Shown piece after piece: positions 60,419 through 64,000 of a stretch of 64,000 nt of DNA; the first letter of the stretch is position 1; each line of letters starts with the position of its first letter. Below the pieces are notes generated by a model. That model was not told where the DNA came from and searched no databases. It worked only from the letters and a program-made list of their open reading frames with translations. Position numbers and translations under genes: made by a program. This stretch comes from Streptomyces sp. NBC_00358 (lineage in GTDB: Bacteria > Actinomycetota > Actinomycetes > Streptomycetales > Streptomycetaceae). Location of the stretch: assembly GCF_036099295.1 (NCBI RefSeq), contig NZ_CP107976.1, forward strand, positions 3,472,001 through 3,536,000. The letters run 5' to 3'.

Positions 60419-60511
60419 TCAGCAACAGTGGATGTCGGCCACGCAGAGCGCGGTCACGCCGAAGAGCGCCAGCTCAAGAGCGGCGCGAACGGAGGCGTGA
60501 CGGGGTGACAT
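60419..60511 (-). CDS. Cys-rich leader peptide (30 residues) of the ABC operon
   Basis: A 30-codon ORF whose ATG (60511) is at the predicted transcription start. It encodes MSPRHASVRAALELALFGVT, then ALCVADIHCC, with three Cys codons, two of them last before the stop TGA. Such short peptides with terminal Cys codons act as cysteine sensors in actinobacteria: ribosome stalling when Cys-tRNA is short alters expression of downstream sulfur genes. It resembles the Cys-rich leader-peptide families described for mycobacteria. No Shine-Dalgarno is present, as expected for a leaderless mRNA. It is too short for routine gene finding. Confidence 0.82.
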   Translation of the reverse strand: MSPRHASVRAALELALFGVTALCVADIHCC

Positions 60512-60545
60512 GCGGAAAATATGAACGATCTTTTTCCGCATGTCA
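60506..60545. promoter_or_regulatory. Perfect 14-bp-arm palindrome covering the leader promoter
   Basis: TGACATGCGGAAAA (60506-60519) and TTTTCCGCATGTCA (60532-60545) with a 12-base spacer. It spans from the -35 hexamer to the ATG of the leader peptide. The symmetry, length and position are those of a strong repressor operator. The regulator is not evident in the window. Confidence 0.75.
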
Positions 60546-60546
60546 A
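60518..60546 (-). promoter_or_regulatory. HrdB-type promoter of the Cys-leader/ABC operon
   Basis: On the minus strand, a perfect -35 TTGACA (60546-60541), a 17-base spacer and CATATT (60523-60518). The ATG of the leader peptide begins six bases after the -10, so the transcript is leaderless. This is the best-matching promoter noted in the window. Confidence 0.8.
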
Positions 60547-60566
60547 AGCGGTGCGAGCGCTTTCCG

Positions 60567-62246
60567 TCAACTCGTGGGATAGGGCCAGGGGTTGGCCAGA
60601 CAGTGGATTCCGTCGTGGTCGAGGAACTTGGTCTGCTGCTGCATGACCGGGGCGAGGTCTCCGTCCTTCTGGCAGGAGACGTGCCCGTATCCGAGCCGGT
60701 GGCCGACCTCGTGGTTGATCAGCATCTGCCGGTAGGAGTGGATCTTGTCACCGAAGCCGTAGGTCTTGGAGCCCTGGGCCCAGCGGTACGCGTTGATCAT
60801 GACGCGCTCGGTGGACGCCGAGTCGCACGACACGTTGTCCTCCGTGGTGTCGAGCCCCGACTTGGCGCACCACTCGGCGGTGGTGCCGGGACTCGCCAGC
60901 GTGATGACGAAGTCCGGTTTGCCGGAATCGACCCGCTCGAAGGTGCGGGCACCCTTGTGGGCCCAGCTCCGTCCGTCGTTCAGGGTCTTCTGCACGGCGT
61001 CGGCGAAGAGCGCGCCGTCCAGACCGAGGCCCTGTTCGATGTCCACGCGGTAGGTGTACTTGTGCCCCTTGCCCGGCGCCTTGGCGACTCCGGGCACCAC
61101 GTCGAACTTCCCCGACCCCTTGAGCTTCGCCCCGAGCGGGTACGTCCGGGCCATCTTCTGGTCGAACGTCAGGGCCGCCGCGGCCACGGCCGGCTGCCCC
61201 GACTGGGTCGGCCGGTCGTCTCCGCGCGAGGCGGAGTCCTGGGTCGCCCGGCCGGCGGCGCCGTCGGCGGACTCCGTCCGCGCGCCGGTGTCGTGCTGTC
61301 CCGACGTCATCTGCCCGGCCACGACGACGGCCAGCACGGTGGTGACGGCGGCCGCCGCGATCCCGGTGAACGCCCAGCTCTTGCGGGCCTTGCCCTCGCC
61401 CTGCTCGTCGGTGTCCGGCAGTGGCCGCCCACCGGTCCCGGTGGACCGGCCGTCCCACTCGGCGGCGGGGCCGTGGGGGTCGGCGGCACGGGCGGCCGTC
61501 CGCCGAGCGGCGCCGTCACGGGGCGCGGCGAGGTCGCCGCTCTCCCGCGCGTCGAGGTCGAAGGCGTCGACGTACGCCTGGCGGGGTGCCGCCACGGCCT
61601 CCTGGCGCTGCCGGGGGACCCTCGGCCCGGGAGGCGCGCCCTGCGGAGCCCCACCGGCCCTGGACTCCCCCCAGCCGCCGCCCTGTTCACGCTGCTCGGG
61701 ATGCCCGCCGCGCACCTGCGGCATTCCGTGGGCCGGGGTCCCGTCGGGGAGCCGCGGCACACCGTGCGCCGGGGTCCCGTCGAAAAAACGCGGCACCCCG
61801 CGTGCCGGGGTGCCGTCGTCGAACCGCGGGACCCCGTGCGCGGGGGTCCCGTCCGCGAATCGCGGCACCCCGCGTGCGGGAGTGCCCTCGGTCATCCGCG
61901 GGAAGCCGTGCGCCGGGGTCCCGTCGGGAAGCCGCGGTCCGCCCTGGGGGCCGGTGCCGTCCTGGAAACGCGGGACCCCGCGCGCGGGAGTGCCCTCGGC
62001 CGGCCGCGGGAAGCCGTGCGCGGGGGTCGCGTCGTCGAAGCGCGGTGCGCCTCGCTGTGCCGCGCCGCGCGGTGAAGTCCCTCCCGCGGGCGGGTAGGGG
62101 CCCTGCGAACCGGGCGACCGGGTCGCCGCGCGGCGGGCGTCGTCAGGACCCGGCACCGGACCGGGAGCCGCCTCCGCCGCCGGCACCGCTCGCGTCCGCG
62201 AGGTGTCCGCCTTGTCGGCCCGCCCCCGACGACTGTGTCGTCCCAC
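60567..62246 (-). CDS. DUF3152 metzincin-like membrane protein with 12-residue repeats
   Basis: A 559-residue single-pass protein. Residues 71-178 are nine copies of a 12-residue repeat like DGTPAHGVPRF(D). A membrane helix occupies about 290-311. The external C-terminal DUF3152 domain has HEVGHRLGYGH (512-522), a perfect metzincin zinc motif HExxHxxGxxH, and conserved Cys. It therefore looks like a cell-surface zinc peptidase. The related gene in M. tuberculosis (Rv3207c) is next to moeZ and a TetR gene. Substrate unknown. ATG 62246. It is eight bases downstream of an alpha/beta-hydrolase, so co-transcribed. Confidence 0.88.
   Translation of the reverse strand: MGRHSRRGRADKADTSRTRAVPAAEAAPGPVPGPDDARRAATRSPGSQGPYPPAGGTSPRGAAQRGAPRFDDATPAHGFPRPAEGTPARGVPRFQDGTGPQGGPRLPDGTPAHGFPRMTEGTPARGVPRFADGTPAHGVPRFDDGTPARGVPRFFDGTPAHGVPRLPDGTPAHGMPQVRGGHPEQREQGGGWGESRAGGAPQGAPPGPRVPRQRQEAVAAPRQAYVDAFDLDARESGDLAAPRDGAARRTAARAADPHGPAAEWDGRSTGTGGRPLPDTDEQGEGKARKSWAFTGIAAAAVTTVLAVVVAGQMTSGQHDTGARTESADGAAGRATQDSASRGDDRPTQSGQPAVAAAALTFDQKMARTYPLGAKLKGSGKFDVVPGVAKAPGKGHKYTYRVDIEQGLGLDGALFADAVQKTLNDGRSWAHKGARTFERVDSGKPDFVITLASPGTTAEWCAKSGLDTTEDNVSCDSASTERVMINAYRWAQGSKTYGFGDKIHSYRQMLINHEVGHRLGYGHVSCQKDGDLAPVMQQQTKFLDHDGIHCLANPWPYPTS
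61713..62036. repeat. Nine in-frame 36-bp repeats in the DUF3152 gene
   Basis: Nine units of 36 bp encode (D/E)GTPA(H/R)GVPR(F/L)-type dodecapeptides, residues 71-178. Copies differ by a few bases each and include one divergent unit (QDGTGPQGGPRL). The unit looks like a flexible, Pro/Gly/His-bearing cytoplasmic spacer. Confidence 0.92.
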
Positions 62247-62254
62247 TTCCCGCC

Positions 62255-63244
62255 TCAGCTCTCCGCGCCGATTGCCACCGAAGAGGTCAACTCTCCCAGA
62301 TCCGCCAGGAGTTCACGAAAGGCGGTGGCGACCGTCTCCGGATACTCCATCATGGCGACGTGCCCCGCCTCCGGCAGGGACAGCAGCCGGGAGTCGCGGA
62401 AGGCACGGGCCGCGCGCTGCGCCATACGGTAGCCGACAAGTTGGTCGCGGCCTCCGTAGACGAGGAGCGTCGGGGCGAGCACCCGTTCGGCCTGACGCCA
62501 CAACCCGTGCTGTCCGCCCAGCGTGTACGCGTTCACGACCCCGCGCGCGGAGCGTGCCATGGCGTCCCAGAAGTAGGGCAGGGCGAGCCGCCGCTCCATC
62601 TCCTCGACCGCGTGGCGGAACCCCTCGGGCGTGACGATGCCGGGGTCGCCGTAACAGAGGGCCAGCACCCCCCGTACCCGCTGCTCAGCGCTCCAGTCCT
62701 GGGTGAGTCTGGTGAACAGCCCCGCCACCCCGGGCAGCGCGAGCAGCGCGGTCGGCCACGCGGAGCGCTGCGCGCGGATCTCGGGGAGCGCGGGTGAGAC
62801 CAACGTGAGCGTCCGGACGAGATCCGGCCGCACGGCGGCGACGCGCGTCGTGACGGCTCCACCGAGTGAATTGCCGAAAAGATGTACAGGCCCGCGTCCG
62901 GACGCGTCGAGATAGCGGATGACCGCGCGCGCGTGGCCGGTGACCGAGTAGTCGCCGTCGTCCGGCGGCGGCGAGTCGCCGAAGCCCGGCAGGTCCAGGG
63001 CCTCACTGTCCACGAGCCCGTCGAGCAGGGACATCAGCGCCGACCAGTTCTGCGAGGAACCGCCCAGACCGTGCACGTACAGCGCGGACGGCAGGTTCTC
63101 CCGGACCGGCGGTCTCGACCGGACCGTCAGCGTGATGCCGGGCAGCCCGACCGATCGCAGTCGCTCGCCCTCCGCGACCCTGACGGCACCGACCCTCGGC
63201 ATCACGGTGGCGGCCGGCGCGGAAGGGAGTTCGGTCGAAGACAT
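62255..63244 (-). CDS. Alpha/beta-hydrolase fold protein
   Basis: A 329-residue hydrolase. LYVHGLGGSSQNW (oxyanion loop), FGNSLGGAVTTRVA (nucleophile Ser), VYGGRDQLVG (Asp) and EAGHVAMMEYPE (His) form the catalytic set. Typical of esterases/lipases or C-C hydrolases; the substrate cannot be told. No signal peptide. ATG 63244. The DUF3152 gene follows after eight bases. Divergent from a small acidic gene. Confidence 0.9.
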   Translation of the reverse strand: MSSTELPSAPAATVMPRVGAVRVAEGERLRSVGLPGITLTVRSRPPVRENLPSALYVHGLGGSSQNWSALMSLLDGLVDSEALDLPGFGDSPPPDDGDYSVTGHARAVIRYLDASGRGPVHLFGNSLGGAVTTRVAAVRPDLVRTLTLVSPALPEIRAQRSAWPTALLALPGVAGLFTRLTQDWSAEQRVRGVLALCYGDPGIVTPEGFRHAVEEMERRLALPYFWDAMARSARGVVNAYTLGGQHGLWRQAERVLAPTLLVYGGRDQLVGYRMAQRAARAFRDSRLLSLPEAGHVAMMEYPETVATAFRELLADLGELTSSVAIGAES

Positions 63245-63403
63245 GCCGCAATGTTACGAGACGATCACGCGGGGGCTCATGTGTTCGCCGTCACAGATGG
63301 CGAGCGGATCGCATAGCGTCCGGATCGCGTGTCTCCTAGGCTTCGAACGAGGGCACTCGTACGCACATCAGGAGCGCACTCGTACCGTTCGGGAAGAGGA
63401 ACC

Positions 63404-63622
63404 ATGACAGTCGACCCGACAGACCCCGGAACCTTCGACGACCAGTTCCGGGAAATCCTCGACACGGAGGCCCCCGAGGCCGACGCCGCCGAGCAGTCCG
63501 CCGAGCTGGACCCCGCGGACGATGTCGACCCGGAACCCCCGGGCGACCGGCTCAACGCCGATGAGGCGGATCTCGCCGAGCAGGCCCGCGTCGTCCGGCT
63601 GAACGAGGACGACTATCGGTGA
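63404..63622 (+). CDS. Small acidic protein
   Basis: A 72-residue, strongly acidic protein (Asp/Glu-rich throughout, ending NEDDYR) with no cysteine or membrane helix. ATG 63404 with AGAGGAA upstream. I do not recognise a family. It is divergent from the hydrolase gene and followed by the TetR gene 186 bases later. Confidence 0.7.
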   Translation: MTVDPTDPGTFDDQFREILDTEAPEADAAEQSAELDPADDVDPEPPGDRLNADEADLAEQARVVRLNEDDYR

Positions 63623-63718
63623 CATGACACCGCTGACCGAGGCCACCGGGACGGCCGCGTGCCCAGCTCGTCCCCTTCGGCACACTGTGCGCCGTCCCCA
63701 TCGGCGTCCGGTCCGTGA

Positions 63719-64000
<282 letters not shown>

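Noticed and set aside
61713..62036. A 36-bp periodic array that might suggest CRISPR
   Set aside because: The units are contiguous, without spacers, and keep one reading frame encoding 12-residue repeats in the DUF3152 protein. No cas genes exist in the window.

Overview
This is a very GC-rich chromosomal segment of a Streptomyces-type actinobacterium. The evidence is strong third-position G/C bias, frequent GTG starts, WhiB, sigR/mycothiol and AdnAB genes, and a gene order close to the core actinobacterial order. From general knowledge, much of it parallels the Mycobacterium tuberculosis block Rv3193c-Rv3208 plus Rv3226c-Rv3228c: SRAP, aroA, rsgA, UPF0182, PDZ/YlbL, DUF2342, ABC1 kinase, whiB7, uvrD2, mrx1, nudC, adnB, adnA, moeZ, DUF3152, TetR. 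No insertion sequence, phage, CRISPR array or rRNA is visible.

Layout. 0-7.2 kb: SRAP fragment, M50-like peptidase, aroA, rsgA, a small multidrug exporter facing a TetR gene, hisN, a CBS protein and a Fur-family regulator. 7.2-9.8 kb: two identical initiator tRNA genes flanking a 616-residue Sel1-repeat protein. 9.8-19.1 kb: UPF0182 membrane protein, PPA1309 protein, YlbL-type PDZ/Lon-like protease, small membrane protein, moaE, SDR, DUF2342 metalloprotease and a translationally coupled Nudix hydrolase. 19.1-22.3 kb: operon of a TerD-AIM24 fusion and two AIM24 proteins. 22.4-25.8 kb: YgjP-type metallopeptidase diverging from an E1/ThiF-like protein overlapping an ABC1 kinase. 25.9-29.8 kb: Zn-ribbon protein, wblC (whiB7) with a long attenuator-type leader and a coupled basic peptide, and uvrD2. 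30-41.4 kb: mycoredoxin behind a sigR-type promoter, a decayed stretch, nudC, an M20 dipeptidase, the adnB-adnA helicase-nuclease pair and an alkyltransferase-like protein. 41.6-49.1 kb: kinase-like/flippase membrane fusion, two tandem S33 lipoprotein peptidases and moeZ. 49.1-54.3 kb: a compact Pel-like exopolysaccharide locus (PelF-type glycosyltransferase, membrane protein, epimerase, Ssp4-type hydrolase). 54.5-60.5 kb: a peptide/nickel-type ABC importer behind a 30-residue Cys-rich leader peptide whose promoter is covered by a 14-bp-arm palindrome. 60.6-64 kb: DUF3152 metzincin-like protein with nine 12-residue repeats, an alpha/beta hydrolase, a small acidic protein and the start of a TetR gene.

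How the parts fit. The centre of the window is a stress and genome-maintenance neighbourhood: antibiotic-responsive WblC, UvrD2, AdnAB end resection, mycothiol-linked redox repair, NudC and an ATL protein. The Pel-like locus and the Cys-leader ABC operon lie between moeZ and DUF3152, which are neighbours in mycobacteria. They therefore look like lineage-specific additions to an otherwise conserved core. The strongest regulatory signals are the wblC leader, the sigR promoter of the mycoredoxin gene, and the leaderless Cys-leader promoter with its palindrome.
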